A DNA stretch of 64,000 nucleotides from Tanticharoenia sakaeratensis NBRC 103193 (lineage in GTDB: Bacteria; Pseudomonadota; Alphaproteobacteria; Acetobacterales; Acetobacteraceae). Below are positions 53,257 through 62,524 of this stretch, in pieces (positions within the stretch are counted from its first letter, which is position 1; each line of letters opens with the position of its first letter). Below the pieces are notes generated by a model. It saw only the letters and a program-made list of their open reading frames with translations, had not been told where the DNA came from and ran no database searches. A program made the position numbers and the translations under genes. The stretch spans positions 87,228 through 151,227 of the forward strand of contig NZ_BALE01000038.1 in NCBI RefSeq assembly GCF_000963885.1, given 5' to 3'.

Positions 53257-53859
53257 ATGATCGAGATCGGACCCGCGGACGCGCTGATCATCGTGGACGT
53301 GCAGAACGACTTCCTGCCCGGCGGTGCCCTCGCCGTGCCAGACGGCGGCAGCGTGATCGCGCCGATCAATGCCCTGAGTGCGGGACTTCCTTTCGGAATC
53401 GTCGTTGCGACCCAGGATTGGCATACGCCGGATCATGCGTCGTTCGATGCGCAAGGCGGCCCGTGGCCGTCCCATTGCGTTGCCGGAAGCCCAGGTGCCG
53501 CATTGGCAGCCTCGCTCTCCCAGTCGGCCGTAGCTGCCATCATCCGCAAGGGACGCCTCAAGGGGCGAGACAGCTATTCCGGATTTCTCGACAACGATCA
53601 TGTCAGTGAAACAGGATTGAGCGGTCTGCTGCGCGCACTGGGGATCAGGCGCGTGTTCGTCTGCGGGCTGGCTTATGATTTCTGTGTGTCTGCAACGGCG
53701 CTGGATGCCGTCGATCTTGGCTTTGGGTCCTTCGTGATCGAGGACGCGACCCAAGGCATCGGTGACGATCTGTACGCCATTCGTCATCGTCTCGACGATG
53801 GCGGCGTCATCCGCGTCGAGAGAGCTTCGCTAATGGCGGCCCCTGACGATATGGTCTGA
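53257..53859 (+). CDS. pncA: Nicotinamidase/pyrazinamidase
   Basis: PncA converts nicotinamide to nicotinate for NAD salvage. The ATG at 53257 with GAGGAG 6 bases upstream gives 200 residues, the usual length. The catalytic triad is Asp14 (IIVDVQNDF), Lys98 and Cys143 (AYDFCVSATA). The metal site is Asp54 and His56 (QDWHTPDHASF) with His73. It is 10 bases after ligA, which suggests one transcript with the NAD-using ligase. It looks intact. Confidence 0.95.
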   Translation: MIEIGPADALIIVDVQNDFLPGGALAVPDGGSVIAPINALSAGLPFGIVVATQDWHTPDHASFDAQGGPWPSHCVAGSPGAALAASLSQSAVAAIIRKGRLKGRDSYSGFLDNDHVSETGLSGLLRALGIRRVFVCGLAYDFCVSATALDAVDLGFGSFVIEDATQGIGDDLYAIRHRLDDGGVIRVERASLMAAPDDMV

Positions 53860-54473
53860 AAAGGAGTATGGGCCTGCTCGCTGGATCTATTCGGCGGGGC
53901 AATAACAAACGATGCCTGAAGTGATGATGGATGGTGCTGGCGAAAGAGCCACGGCAAAACGCGTCTGTTGCCTACACGTGGGTCGCCATTCATTACCGCG
54001 TGGCTTTATTGCATGCGTCCGGTCGACTGCGCCGTTCTGGCCGGCGCTCCAGCGTCGGGAGCGGTCGTTCCCACCATCAACCACGACGTCATTCGCGCGC
54101 ATTGACCTGCCAGGCACAGCAACGCCTCCGCGATGTGTGTGATCGGATGGGGACAGGCAGCGGTTGGCATCGACATCGACGTCACCTCTGCCGCCGCGTC
54201 CTGCAGCTGACCGCTATGAACAACTACGCCGAGCGTCCCTAAAAACGCGATTGAACGTCGCAGACGACACTGACGCATGCCGTCGAAGGCGGAAGAAGAT
54301 CGCTGTCGCTCATATTCTCTATGTCAGGGAACAGCATCAGATGAGAAGCGCGCCCCATAAGGTTCGATGGCAGCACTAGCGCAGGCACTATCGGAAAGCC
54401 GACGCCCTCGTAACGCCCAACGGGTTTTTGCAAACACTCACAGAAACCAGTGGCTGATTCCCGCCAAAAAAAA
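53860..54473. other. Gene-poor stretch of about 610 bases beside tRNA-Arg
   Basis: No gene is supported. The short open frames on both strands have no ribosome site, no recognised motif and no consistent codon pattern. The composition looks less GC-rich than its surroundings. The stretch lies directly downstream of the tRNA-Arg 3' end, a favoured integration spot for mobile elements, so it may be the scar of a lost island. I found no integrase or flanking tRNA duplicate. Confidence 0.4.
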
Positions 54474-54550
54474 TGGCGCGCCCTGCTGGATTCGAACCAG
54501 CGACCCACAGCTTAGAAGGCTGTTGCTCTATCCAACTGAGCTAAGGGCGC
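54474..54550 (-). tRNA. tRNA-Arg(TCT)
   Basis: A 77-base tRNA on the minus strand. GCGCCCT pairs with AGGGCGC in the acceptor stem, the anticodon loop holds TCT (reading AGA), the T arm is GCTGGTTCGAATCCAGC, and CCA is encoded. It is directly upstream (in transcription order, downstream) of tRNA-Pro, with 14 bases between. Confidence 0.97.
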
Positions 54551-54564
54551 GCGAGCAAGACAAG

Positions 54565-54641
54565 TGGTCGGGGCGCCCGGACTCGAACCGGGGGCCTCTT
54601 GTACCCAAAACAAGCGCGCTACCAGGCTGCGCCACGCCCCG
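54565..54641 (-). tRNA. tRNA-Pro(TGG)
   Basis: A 77-base tRNA on the minus strand. CGGGGCG pairs with CGCCCCG, the anticodon loop TTTGGGT gives TGG (reading CCA), the T arm is CCCGGTTCGAGTCCGGG, and CCA is encoded. Same strand as tRNA-Arg; both could be processed from one transcript. Confidence 0.97.
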
Positions 54642-54798
54642 AACCCGCCCGATACCTAGACGATTTCCGCGCAGACGCAAGGTCGGTTGTTCCGTCATCA
54701 CGGCTTGGAGAGCAGGAAAACCGACATGACGTTCCCGCGATATTACAGAATCTTCACGTATCGGGGACATGTCCCGAAACAGTGTGATGGAGGAAGCG

Positions 54799-55176
54799 AT
54801 GGATTTTTCCGTAACCGCGACCGCCTTGGGCGATTTCTTCACCGGCGCCCGCACGGACCACTCAGGTCTTTTGTCGATTCTCAATCAGATCATGGGCCAT
54901 CTGCCCGCGCCGGGCGCGCCCAGTACGCTTGAGCAACGGGCCGAGCCACATGGCCTGATCCCCGAACTCAGACGCTGGCAGGCCGGAGAGCCCGGGGTCT
55001 ATGCGTCTGAATCGACGATTCGGACCCTGTTCCATCCGGATGAACTGGCTCGGTTCTCACGTGAGACCGGGCTGTCGCCGCCAGCGGTCATGGACATCCT
55101 GCGCGAGCTGGTTCCGGCATGCGTGCGGATCCGGGCCAAGGCGATGGCGGACCGCGCAGAGCCTCACGCCGCCTGA
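54799..55176 (+). CDS. Small protein resembling YidB/DUF937 family
   Basis: A 125-residue cytoplasmic protein. The ATG at 54799 has GGAGG 5 bases upstream. The C-terminal part, with LARFSRETGLSPPAVMDILR and ELVPACVRI, resembles the repeat helical region of YidB-like proteins (a Gly/Leu-rich fold seen near the end of that family), but the match is partial and by eye. The middle has HGLIPELRRWQAG. The function of this family is largely unknown. It converges with gpt. Confidence 0.55.
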   Translation: MDFSVTATALGDFFTGARTDHSGLLSILNQIMGHLPAPGAPSTLEQRAEPHGLIPELRRWQAGEPGVYASESTIRTLFHPDELARFSRETGLSPPAVMDILRELVPACVRIRAKAMADRAEPHAA

Positions 55177-55179
55177 GGA

Positions 55180-55659
55180 TCAGTCCTTCTTGCGTGCGAG
55201 CGGCGGCACGAACAGGGGTGCTGTATCCCACGGGAACAGCACCCAGGTGTCCTGTCCAACCTCAAGCACGAACTTGTCCGTATGAGGCCTGCCGGCAGGT
55301 TTGGCATAGAGACAGGCAAAGTAGGCCTTGGGCAGCAGGTCACGCACGACCTTGGCCGTGACGCCCGAATCGACCAGGTCGTCGATGATGAGAAAACCCT
55401 CGCCATCGCCGGCGGCAACCGGTGCCTTCACGACCTTGGGCGCGGTTTCCCCGCGCTCTTCCTCTTCATAGGCGATGACCGAAACGGACTCGACCAGACG
55501 ACAGTCGAGCTCCCTGGCAATGATCGCGGCCGGAATAAGGCCACCGCGCGTGATCGCGACGATTCCCTTGAAAGGGCCGAGCGGCATCAGCTCGCTGGCC
55601 AGCGCGCGGGCGTCGCGGTGCAGTTGATCCCAGGTCACGGTGGCATAAGTCACGGCCAT
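55180..55659 (-). CDS. gpt: Xanthine-guanine phosphoribosyltransferase
   Basis: Gpt salvages xanthine and guanine to their nucleotides using PRPP. The 159-residue protein has the PRPP-binding FLIIDDLVDSGVTAKVV and an upstream AITRGGLIPAAIIAREL loop, both in the family pattern. The C-terminus has VLFPWDTAPLFVPP, typical of Gpt. Its ATG shares an A with the TAA of the OB-fold gene upstream (TAATG), so they are coupled. GuaD elsewhere in the window acts on the same purine pool. Confidence 0.94.
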   Translation of the reverse strand: MAVTYATVTWDQLHRDARALASELMPLGPFKGIVAITRGGLIPAAIIARELDCRLVESVSVIAYEEEERGETAPKVVKAPVAAGDGEGFLIIDDLVDSGVTAKVVRDLLPKAYFACLYAKPAGRPHTDKFVLEVGQDTWVLFPWDTAPLFVPPLARKKD

Positions 55660-56003
55660 TAGAACGGTCGGGCTCCATCTTGGGCAGACATGTCAGGGCG
55701 GATCAGGACGAGGCCGCCATTCAGATCGGGCATCGCCAGCGGCAACGCCCCGATGCCCGGAGCGGCGGACAGCCCCGGGTCGAGAACCGCGCACACACGC
55801 GCACCCACGAGCACCGCAGGCGTCTCCTGCGTGCCGAGGCGCAGACCCGCGCGCCGCGTTCCGACCAGCGGGCCGAAATCGATGCGGAGTTGCGTCATCC
55901 CTGCGGGTGCCGCGTCGGCGCTGCTGATCGTGCCCACCCGGATATCAGGTGATGCATGCAGCGCGGGACTCGCAGGGGGGGTCTCGGAGATCATTGCGCC
56001 CAT
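55659..56003 (-). CDS. CsaA-like tRNA-binding OB-fold protein
   Basis: A 114-residue protein with an EMAP-like OB fold: DIRVGTISSADAAPAGMTQL then RIDFGPLVGTRRAGLRL, and a later LVGARVCAVLDPG. CsaA-type proteins bind tRNA or act as chaperones, but the role of the free domain is not settled. ATG 56003 is the best of three early Met codons, with AGG five bases upstream; 55994 is also possible. Some conserved residues of CsaA (such as the SSAQ motif) are absent. It is coupled to gpt (TAATG). Confidence 0.75.
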   Translation of the reverse strand: MGAMISETPPASPALHASPDIRVGTISSADAAPAGMTQLRIDFGPLVGTRRAGLRLGTQETPAVLVGARVCAVLDPGLSAAPGIGALPLAMPDLNGGLVLIRPDMSAQDGARPF

Positions 56004-56106
56004 GCTGCCTACGCGCGGACCGATTTGCAATCCACGCTGCACGCGCTCGCGGTTCTCGCGTTCTCCTGTGGTGGCCGGACGATAGGCTTGGCCATATCAT
56101 CGCCCA

Positions 56107-57354
56107 ATGTCCGCACATACGATCCTTCCGCCGGGGAATTCCGGCACGCTCCTGCGCCTGCCGTCTCTCAAGGCGTTTCTTTTCAGCCGAAGCCTCGCGG
56201 CACTGGCCTCCCAGATGATGGCAGTGGCCGTCGGATGGCAGATCTACGCGTTGACGCACAGCATCCGCGCCCTTGGATTCGTGGGCCTCGCCCAGTTCGC
56301 GCCCATGCTGTTCCTGGTCTTCATCGCCGGGCATTTCGCCGATCGGCATGATCGACGCAAAATCGTGATGGTCTGTCAGGCGCTGGAGTGCACAGCGCTT
56401 GTGATCGTGGCACTCGGCAGCGCGGAAGGCTGGATCCGGCCATGGATGCTCTACGCACTGGTCGCGATCTTCGGGGCCCTGCGGACCTTCGAGATGCCGT
56501 GCCAGCAGACCTTCGTAGCCGCCATTGCGCCCCCTGCCCTCCTGCCGCGCGCGACCGCCCTGTCGTCTTCGCTGTTTACCGCAGCATCCGTCATCGGCCC
56601 GTCCCTGGGCGGCGTGCTCTACGGCCTGGGCCCGACAGCCTGCTACGCGATCTGCGCCGTAAGCTTCGGGCTGGCCTGTGCCGGTACCGTGACGATGAAG
56701 CTGTCCTGGCCGACTCGGGTGCGCAACCCGGTAAGCCTCGCGTCGGTCTTCGGCGGCGTGACGTATCTGCGGCGTCGCCCGGATACGCTGGGCGCGATCT
56801 CGCTCGATCTGTTTGCCGTGCTGCTGGGCGGTGCAACGGCGATGCTGCCCGTCTATGCCAACGACATCCTGCGCACCGGGCCGCTGGGCCTTGGCCTGCT
56901 CCGGGCAGCGCCCGCCATCGGCGCGCTGCTGACGTCCACTGCCGTCGCACGCTGGCCGCTGCGCGGACGCTGCGGCCCTCTGATGTTCCTGTCGGTCGCG
57001 ATCTTCGGCGTTGCGACCATCGTGTTCGGGCTGTCCACCACCGTCTGGATTTCCGTCCTCGCGCTGATGGTCCTGGGCGCTGCCGACGTCATCAGCGTCA
57101 TGGTGCGCGGGGCGCTGGTTCAACTCGGGACGCCGGACGAGATGCGTGGCCGGGTTTCAGCCGTCAACACGCTGTTCATCGGATCGAGCAACCAGTTGGG
57201 TGAGCTCGAGAGCGGTCTGCTCGGCTCGGCGATCGGTCCGGAGGCCGCCGTGGTGATCGGTGGGATCGGCACGATTCTGGTCGCGGGGATCTGGGTGCGT
57301 CTCTTCCCCGGCCTGTGGCGGCTGGATCGCCTCGAAGATATCGAGGCACACTGA
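56107..57354 (+). CDS. MFS transporter, EntS-like exporter group
   Basis: A 415-residue protein with about twelve membrane helices of the MFS type that includes enterobactin exporter EntS and uncharacterised efflux pumps. The loop between helices 2 and 3 carries AGHFADRHDRRKIVMVCQ, the MFS loop motif. The substrate cannot be read. It is divergent from the CsaA-like gene and followed by tRNA-Asn on the other strand. Confidence 0.9.
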   Translation: MSAHTILPPGNSGTLLRLPSLKAFLFSRSLAALASQMMAVAVGWQIYALTHSIRALGFVGLAQFAPMLFLVFIAGHFADRHDRRKIVMVCQALECTALVIVALGSAEGWIRPWMLYALVAIFGALRTFEMPCQQTFVAAIAPPALLPRATALSSSLFTAASVIGPSLGGVLYGLGPTACYAICAVSFGLACAGTVTMKLSWPTRVRNPVSLASVFGGVTYLRRRPDTLGAISLDLFAVLLGGATAMLPVYANDILRTGPLGLGLLRAAPAIGALLTSTAVARWPLRGRCGPLMFLSVAIFGVATIVFGLSTTVWISVLALMVLGAADVISVMVRGALVQLGTPDEMRGRVSAVNTLFIGSSNQLGELESGLLGSAIGPEAAVVIGGIGTILVAGIWVRLFPGLWRLDRLEDIEAH

Positions 57355-57370
57355 CGAAGAGAAGAAAGCC

Positions 57371-57446
57371 TGGCTCCCGAAGTAGGACTCGAACCTACGA
57401 CCCAGCGATTAACAGTCGCTTGCTCTACCAACTGAGCTATTCGGGA
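57371..57446 (-). tRNA. tRNA-Asn(GTT)
   Basis: A 76-base tRNA on the minus strand. TCCCGAA pairs with TTCGGGA, the anticodon loop CTGTTAA gives GTT (reading AAC/AAU), the T arm is GTAGGTTCGAGTCCTAC, and CCA is encoded. It lies between the MFS gene and rnhA. Confidence 0.97.
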
Positions 57447-57497
57447 CCGGCGGGGCACCTTCTAGCGAAGGCGGATGACCGGGTAAACCCCCCTTCG

Positions 57498-57953
57498 TCA
57501 ATTTCCTTCAGCAACTTCACGGGCACGGGTCGCAAGCTGGTCCACGCGCTCGTTGTTCTCGTTGCCGGCATGCCCCCGCACCCAGGTCCAGGTAACCTCA
57601 TGCGGCTTGGCAGCGTCCAGAATGCGGCGCCACAGGTCCATGTTCGCGACCGGATCGCCGGATGCATTGCGCCAGTTGCGGCGCACCCAGCCCGTGTGCC
57701 AGCGCGTGATTCCGTTGCGCAGATATTCGCTGTCCGTATGCAGCTCGACAACGCAGGGCTTCGTCAGCGCTTCCAGCGCCTCGGCCGCCGCCGTCAGCTC
57801 CATGCGGTTGTTGGTCGTCTCGGGCGCGCCGCCGGACAGCTCGCGTTCATGCGTCCCCATCCGAAGCAGAACGGCCCACCCGCCCGGTCCGGGATTGGGC
57901 TTGCATCCTCCGTCGGTCCAGATCTCGACGCGAGGCTTGGGACGATCATCCAT
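57498..57953 (-). CDS. rnhA: Ribonuclease HI
   Basis: RNase HI removes RNA from RNA-DNA hybrids during replication. The ATG at 57953 gives 151 residues; upstream codons lie within the thrB end. The catalytic residues are the Asp in [11 protein letters not shown], the Glu in [12 protein letters not shown], the Asp in [12 protein letters not shown] and the Asp in NERVDQLA. It overlaps the thrB stop by 8 bases (ATGGATGA), so the pair is coupled. Confidence 0.96.
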   Translation of the reverse strand: MDDRPKPRVEIWTDGGCKPNPGPGGWAVLLRMGTHERELSGGAPETTNNRMELTAAAEALEALTKPCVVELHTDSEYLRNGITRWHTGWVRRNWRNASGDPVANMDLWRRILDAAKPHEVTWTWVRGHAGNENNERVDQLATRAREVAEGN

Positions 57954-58920
57954 ACGGGCAGGGTTCCGAAAAGGCGCGATGGCAGCGCAGTCTTGCAAGA
58001 TACGGTAGCGGATCCTTGCGGGTCACCAGCGCATCCTCAGGCGTGTGCACCCAGTCGTAGAGCCGTGTGAGAAGGAACCGAATCGCAGCACCCTGGCACA
58101 GGGGCCTGAGCGCGTCCCGCTCTGCCCCCTCCAGCGGACGCACGCTGCAATAACCATCGAGCATGGCCGCCGACAGGCGCGGGTCCAGCGTTGCCTCATC
58201 CGGGAAGCACCAGGCGTTGATTGCAATCGCGAGGTCGTACGCAAAGAAGTCCGTGCAGGCGAAATAGAAGTCGATGATGCCCGACAACGTTTTGCCGACG
58301 AAAAACACATTATCCGGGAACAGATCGGCGTGGATCTGACCGCGAGGCAGCGAATCGGTGCGCGGCCATTGCGCGGTCACGTCGGCGATGGCCGCCGAGA
58401 CCTCCTCGACCAATCCGGGCTCGAGCTTGTCGGCCCCGTTCGAGCCGGCCTGAAGCAGCGGCGCCCACGCAGCCGGCCCGAGCGTGTTGGCGCGGACCGA
58501 CGCATAGCTGGCGCCCATGAGATGGAGACGCGCCATGGCAGCGCCCACAGCCTCACACTGCGCCGCATCGACTTCCCGCGTGCTCAGACCCGTCAGGAAC
58601 GTCGTCAGCGCCGCCTGTCGGCCGTTGAGCATGTGGAAGAGAGCACCGTCGGCGCCAGCCACGGGCTCGGGACACCTGAGACCGGCGCGGGCCAGGTGAT
58701 GCATCAGGCCAAGAAACCAGGGGAGTTCGGCCGGGTCCATCCGGCGCTCATACAGCGTCAGGATATAGTCGGCGGCCTGCCCATCGCGCTCGGTCCGCAG
58801 CAGGTAGTTGCTGTTCTCGACCCCTTCCGCGATCCCGCAGAACGAGGTCGGCCTGCCGACATCATAGAGCGACAGGAAAGACGCCAGCGCCTCGGGCGAG
58901 ACGTCAGTATAGACCGCCAT
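57946..58920 (-). CDS. thrB: Homoserine kinase (ThrB, aminoglycoside-phosphotransferase-like)
   Basis: ThrB phosphorylates homoserine in threonine synthesis. The 324-residue protein is of the type II (APH-fold) class. It contains [18 protein letters not shown] at the N-terminus, the catalytic loop [14 protein letters not shown] and [20 protein letters not shown]. The N-terminal [20 protein letters not shown] and the order ispH-thrB-rnhA are common in alphaproteobacteria. Confidence 0.95.
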   Translation of the reverse strand: MAVYTDVSPEALASFLSLYDVGRPTSFCGIAEGVENSNYLLRTERDGQAADYILTLYERRMDPAELPWFLGLMHHLARAGLRCPEPVAGADGALFHMLNGRQAALTTFLTGLSTREVDAAQCEAVGAAMARLHLMGASYASVRANTLGPAAWAPLLQAGSNGADKLEPGLVEEVSAAIADVTAQWPRTDSLPRGQIHADLFPDNVFFVGKTLSGIIDFYFACTDFFAYDLAIAINAWCFPDEATLDPRLSAAMLDGYCSVRPLEGAERDALRPLCQGAAIRFLLTRLYDWVHTPEDALVTRKDPLPYLARLRCHRAFSEPCPYG

Positions 58921-58935
58921 TGCTGTTCCGGCCGC

Positions 58936-59967
58936 TCAGCCGCCCAAGGGAGCGGGCAGCCGGAAGATCACGCTCTCTTCCTTGACGATCCGCTCCTCGA
59001 TCTGCAGCTCGTAGCGGCGCGACAGGGCATTCAGCATTTCCTGAACGAGACTCTCCGGGGCAGACGCGCCCGCCGTGATGCCGATGGTGGAGACACCCTC
59101 GAGCGCAGACCAATCCAGTTCCGACAGCTTGGGCACCAGAAGCGCGCGACGGGCACCCGAACGCTCCGCGACCTCGCGCAGACGCTGCGAGTTCGAGGAG
59201 TTCGGCGCCCCGATCACGATCAGCAAATCGCTTTCGGCCGCGATCGCCTTTACCGCTTCCTGGCGGTTCGTGGTTGCGTAGCAGATGTCCTCGCGCTTCG
59301 GCCCCTCGATCAGCGGGAAGCGCTCGCGCAGGATATCCACGACCTCCGCCGTGTCGTCGACCGACAGCGTCGTCTGCGTGATGAAGGCGAGACGGGTCGG
59401 ATCCTCGGGCTCGACACGACGGGCCTCGTCCGCGTCGTTGATCAGCGTGACGGCGCCCTTCGGAAGCTGCCCCATCGTGCCCACCACTTCGGGATGGCCT
59501 GCATGGCCGATCATCAGGATATGCCGTGCATCCGGGCCGCCGCCTGCGAAATGACGCTCGGCCTCGCGATGGACCTTGGAGACCAGCGGGCAGGTCGCAT
59601 CCAGATACAGCAGGTTGCGGCGCTGGGCCTCGGCGGGCACGGCCTTGGGCACGCCATGGGCGGAGAACACGACATGACCGTCTTCCGGCACCTCGTCGAG
59701 TTCCTCCACGAAGATCGCGCCCTGCGCTTCGAGGTTCTCGACCACGGTCCGGTTATGGACGATCTCGTGCCGCACATAGACCGGCGCGCCGTAGCGGCGA
59801 ATGGCTTCCTCCACGACACGGATCGCGCGATCAACGCCGGCGCAGAACCCGCGCGGACCGGCCAGCAGCACCCGCAGGCGCGCCTTCGCATCGGACGAGA
59901 CAGAATCGAGAGGACCGGCGTCATGGCGCGCGGTCGGGGTCAACAAATCGGACATGGTGTTCCCCAA
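58936..59967 (-). CDS. ispH: 4-hydroxy-3-methylbut-2-enyl diphosphate reductase IspH
   Basis: IspH is the last enzyme of the MEP isoprenoid pathway, an iron-sulphur protein. Three conserved cysteines lie in [25 protein letters not shown] and [27 protein letters not shown] and [15 protein letters not shown] are further signatures. The 343-residue length includes about 30 extra N-terminal residues. thrB follows 15 bases downstream, so co-transcription is likely. Confidence 0.97.
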   Translation of the reverse strand: MGNTMSDLLTPTARHDAGPLDSVSSDAKARLRVLLAGPRGFCAGVDRAIRVVEEAIRRYGAPVYVRHEIVHNRTVVENLEAQGAIFVEELDEVPEDGHVVFSAHGVPKAVPAEAQRRNLLYLDATCPLVSKVHREAERHFAGGGPDARHILMIGHAGHPEVVGTMGQLPKGAVTLINDADEARRVEPEDPTRLAFITQTTLSVDDTAEVVDILRERFPLIEGPKREDICYATTNRQEAVKAIAAESDLLIVIGAPNSSNSQRLREVAERSGARRALLVPKLSELDWSALEGVSTIGITAGASAPESLVQEMLNALSRRYELQIEERIVKEESVIFRLPAPLGG

Positions 59968-60112
59968 TCAGGCGACGGGCTCTATAGCACATGCGGGCCA
60001 TATGGCAGAATGCAAGGCGGTGGCCGACCCGGCTGTTGTGGCGTTACGCAAAGCGCCGGCCGGTTGCAAGACCATCAGACAGAACAGATCGGGAGCTTTC
60101 GGGCCGCTGGAC

Positions 60113-60697
60113 ATGACGTATCTTTCCCTGGCTACCCCCAACTCACGCCCTTTGCGCCACGCAATTCGGCTCCTGCCGGCACTCGGCCTTCTTCCGCTCG
60201 CGGCCTGCGACGACCAGCAGGCGCTGTTCGCGCCGACCTGCCCTCCGACGGAAATCGTGTCGGAAGCCGCCGACGCGTTCACCTATGACGGCCGCGGTCT
60301 GGACGCTGGAAGCCTCGTCGATCATGCCAGCATTCAGGGCCTGACCGGATCCTGCGCCCAGCAGGGCCATCAGCACGTGATCCGCACGCGACTGAGCCTG
60401 ACACTGCGGGTGACACGCGGTGCGGCGGCAAAGGGCGACCATCTCGAACTGCCATATTTCGTGGTGGTGATGCACAACGACCGGATCGTCGACAAGAAGA
60501 TCTTCTCGCCCGCGATTTCGCTCGACCCGGCGTCCGACACCAGCACGGTCCAGACGCCCGTGGTCAGCATCGACCTGCCGGCCGATCGCGACCAGCGCGC
60601 GGATGGCTACCGGCTGGAGGTCGGTTTCCAGCTGACCCACGCGCAGCTCGATTTCAATCGCTCCCATCTCGCGCCTGCCGGGTTCAAGGCAGAATAA
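60113..60697 (+). CDS. Putative lipoprotein, unknown function
   Basis: A 194-residue exported lipoprotein. The N-terminus has a hydrophobic run and the lipobox LPLAAC with Cys32, just before DDQQ; the aspartate at +2 would in some bacteria retain it in the inner membrane. Two more cysteines (TCPP and GSCAQ) may form a disulfide. The central part ELPYFVVVMHND looks beta-rich. I do not recognise a family. The start at 60113 matches the signal peptide; the frame upstream runs antisense to ispH. The next gene on the same strand is an outer-membrane barrel. Confidence 0.8.
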   Translation: MTYLSLATPNSRPLRHAIRLLPALGLLPLAACDDQQALFAPTCPPTEIVSEAADAFTYDGRGLDAGSLVDHASIQGLTGSCAQQGHQHVIRTRLSLTLRVTRGAAAKGDHLELPYFVVVMHNDRIVDKKIFSPAISLDPASDTSTVQTPVVSIDLPADRDQRADGYRLEVGFQLTHAQLDFNRSHLAPAGFKAE

Positions 60698-60805
60698 CCA
60701 CACCCCGCAGGAATTAATACAAAAGCACGTTTCGAGCGTGCAATGCATATTTCCACGACGAACAACGATGGTATGATCCGGGCTTCGTTCATATCGGATC
60801 CTGCC

Positions 60806-62494
60806 ATGCGTCCTGCCGTCTACCGTCGTGCGTCTCTCCGTACCCTGCGCGGCATCGCCTGTGCCGCGGCCTTCGGCCAGGCTGGCAGCGCCCTTGCACA
60901 GAACACGACGGACACGTCGTCCATCCCGTCTCCCCATGCCGAAACGATCAAAGCCCGCGCGGCCGCGCGGCCGGAGGTGCAGAATCTTCCGCACGCCGGT
61001 GTCGTGGGCCAGCCGCGCCGGATCGCGCCAAGCCAGAACAAGGCCCCGTCTGGACGCCAGGGCCCATGGGGCGAGTTCGATCGCGGTACGGGCGAATCCG
61101 CAGGATTCGGGCCGGTCGGGCGGTACGGCGTGGCGCCATGGGCGGAAGACTGGAGCTACCTTGCCGATCCGTCACCGAAGCTTCGTGACGATCCTTTCGA
61201 CCCGCTGAAATTCATCGCACTGAATTCGTCGCGTACGATCTGGCTCTCGCTGTCCGGCGAGACACGCCTGCGCAACTGGTATGAGGAAGAACCCAACCTG
61301 GGCTCCAAGGGCCATCCGGGTTCGGGCCGGTTCGGCGTGCGCAATCTCTACGGCGCGGACCTGCATCTGGGCAGCCACGTCCGGGTGTTCGGACAGCTCA
61401 TCAATGCGGATGCGGCGGGCTGGAACGCCTATGGCTACAACGACACCTACCGCAAGCGGCTCGACCTGCAGCAGGCGTTTGTGGAGTTTCGGGAGAACCT
61501 GCTGGGCGCCAAGACCGGCTTCATGTTCGGCCGCCAGCAGTTCCTCGATGCACCATCCTACATTCTGTACAATCGCGAGACGCCCAACGTGCCGCTCGCC
61601 TGGAACGGCTTTCGCACCTACGCAATCTGGCCGCGGATCCGCATCGACGCCTACGATTTCGTCGGCACGAACATCGCGCCGTCGCAGATGTTCCACGACA
61701 CCGAAGACTGGACGACGCGCCTTTATGGATTCGACGCAACGATGGTCGTGCCGACGCTGCGCGTCCTCGGCGGCGATCTGCATTCCTATCTCGATCTGTT
61801 CTATATCGGGTTCAAGCTCGGCGGCTCGACTGCCGCGATCGTCGCCGGAAACGGCACCGCATCCGGCAACACGACACGCGACGACTACGGTTTCCGTTGG
61901 TACGGCTCGGCCAAGGATCTCGAGTTCTCGGTAGGCGGTCTCTATCAGGGCGGCACATTCAATGCGGCGAAAACCAGTGTCGCGCGCACGGTCGCAGCCT
62001 ACGCCTTCAACGCGACGGTCGGTTACCGGCATCCGGAGTCCTTCCTGCATCCCTTCATCGGCGTGCAGGCGGACCTCTATTCGGGCGGCGACACCAGGAA
62101 CAGGACCGGAGATGTCGGCACCTATATCGCGCCGTTCAATCCGCAGACCAACTATCTGGACACCACGACCTATATCGCGCCGTCGAACCTGATCAGCCTT
62201 TCGCCGATCGTGCGCGTGACACCGGTCGGCTTCGCGTCGCTGCAGTTCAAGTGCCCGTTCTTCTGGCGCGATTCGACCAACGATTCGATTTACAGCTCGT
62301 CGTCCGCCTACAGCTACCCGAGGTTTTCCGGCGGCTACGTGGGCGTCGTGCCGCAGGCGTCGCTGACATTGCAGCTCAATCGCCATCTGAGCTGGACGCA
62401 GTATGGCGCGCGCTTCATCACGTCGAATTCGCTGCATGCCGCAGGTGCCCGCAGCGGCAGCTACTACCAGTCGAACTTCGTGTTCCGCTTTTGA
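60806..62494 (+). CDS. Alginate-export-type outer-membrane beta-barrel protein
   Basis: A 562-residue outer-membrane protein. An N-terminal signal peptide (LRGIACAAAFGQAGSALA) is followed by a Pro-rich stretch and a barrel with SGETRLRNWYEEE, GADLHLGSHVRVFGQL, FREN-type strands and a terminal FVFRF, the outer-membrane sorting signal. This resembles the alginate-export (AlgE-like) family common in Proteobacteria, where substrates are often unknown. The ATG at 60806 fits the signal peptide; an ATG at 60743 is also open. No polysaccharide genes are seen here. Confidence 0.85.
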   Translation: MRPAVYRRASLRTLRGIACAAAFGQAGSALAQNTTDTSSIPSPHAETIKARAAARPEVQNLPHAGVVGQPRRIAPSQNKAPSGRQGPWGEFDRGTGESAGFGPVGRYGVAPWAEDWSYLADPSPKLRDDPFDPLKFIALNSSRTIWLSLSGETRLRNWYEEEPNLGSKGHPGSGRFGVRNLYGADLHLGSHVRVFGQLINADAAGWNAYGYNDTYRKRLDLQQAFVEFRENLLGAKTGFMFGRQQFLDAPSYILYNRETPNVPLAWNGFRTYAIWPRIRIDAYDFVGTNIAPSQMFHDTEDWTTRLYGFDATMVVPTLRVLGGDLHSYLDLFYIGFKLGGSTAAIVAGNGTASGNTTRDDYGFRWYGSAKDLEFSVGGLYQGGTFNAAKTSVARTVAAYAFNATVGYRHPESFLHPFIGVQADLYSGGDTRNRTGDVGTYIAPFNPQTNYLDTTTYIAPSNLISLSPIVRVTPVGFASLQFKCPFFWRDSTNDSIYSSSSAYSYPRFSGGYVGVVPQASLTLQLNRHLSWTQYGARFITSNSLHAAGARSGSYYQSNFVFRF

Positions 62495-62524
62495 AGCGCA
62501 GTGGCGGAAGGGCGGCAGATCCCG

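Noticed and set aside
54006..54278. 90-codon minus-strand frame with a hydrophobic start
   Set aside because: No ribosome site, no motif and an alternating composition; kept as part of the gene-poor patch.
58921..59000. Threonine attenuator or riboswitch before thrB
   Set aside because: Only 15 bases separate ispH and thrB, so there is no room for a leader.
58045..60288. 747-codon plus-strand open frame across thrB and ispH
   Set aside because: It crosses two well-supported genes on the other strand and has no domain or ribosome site.
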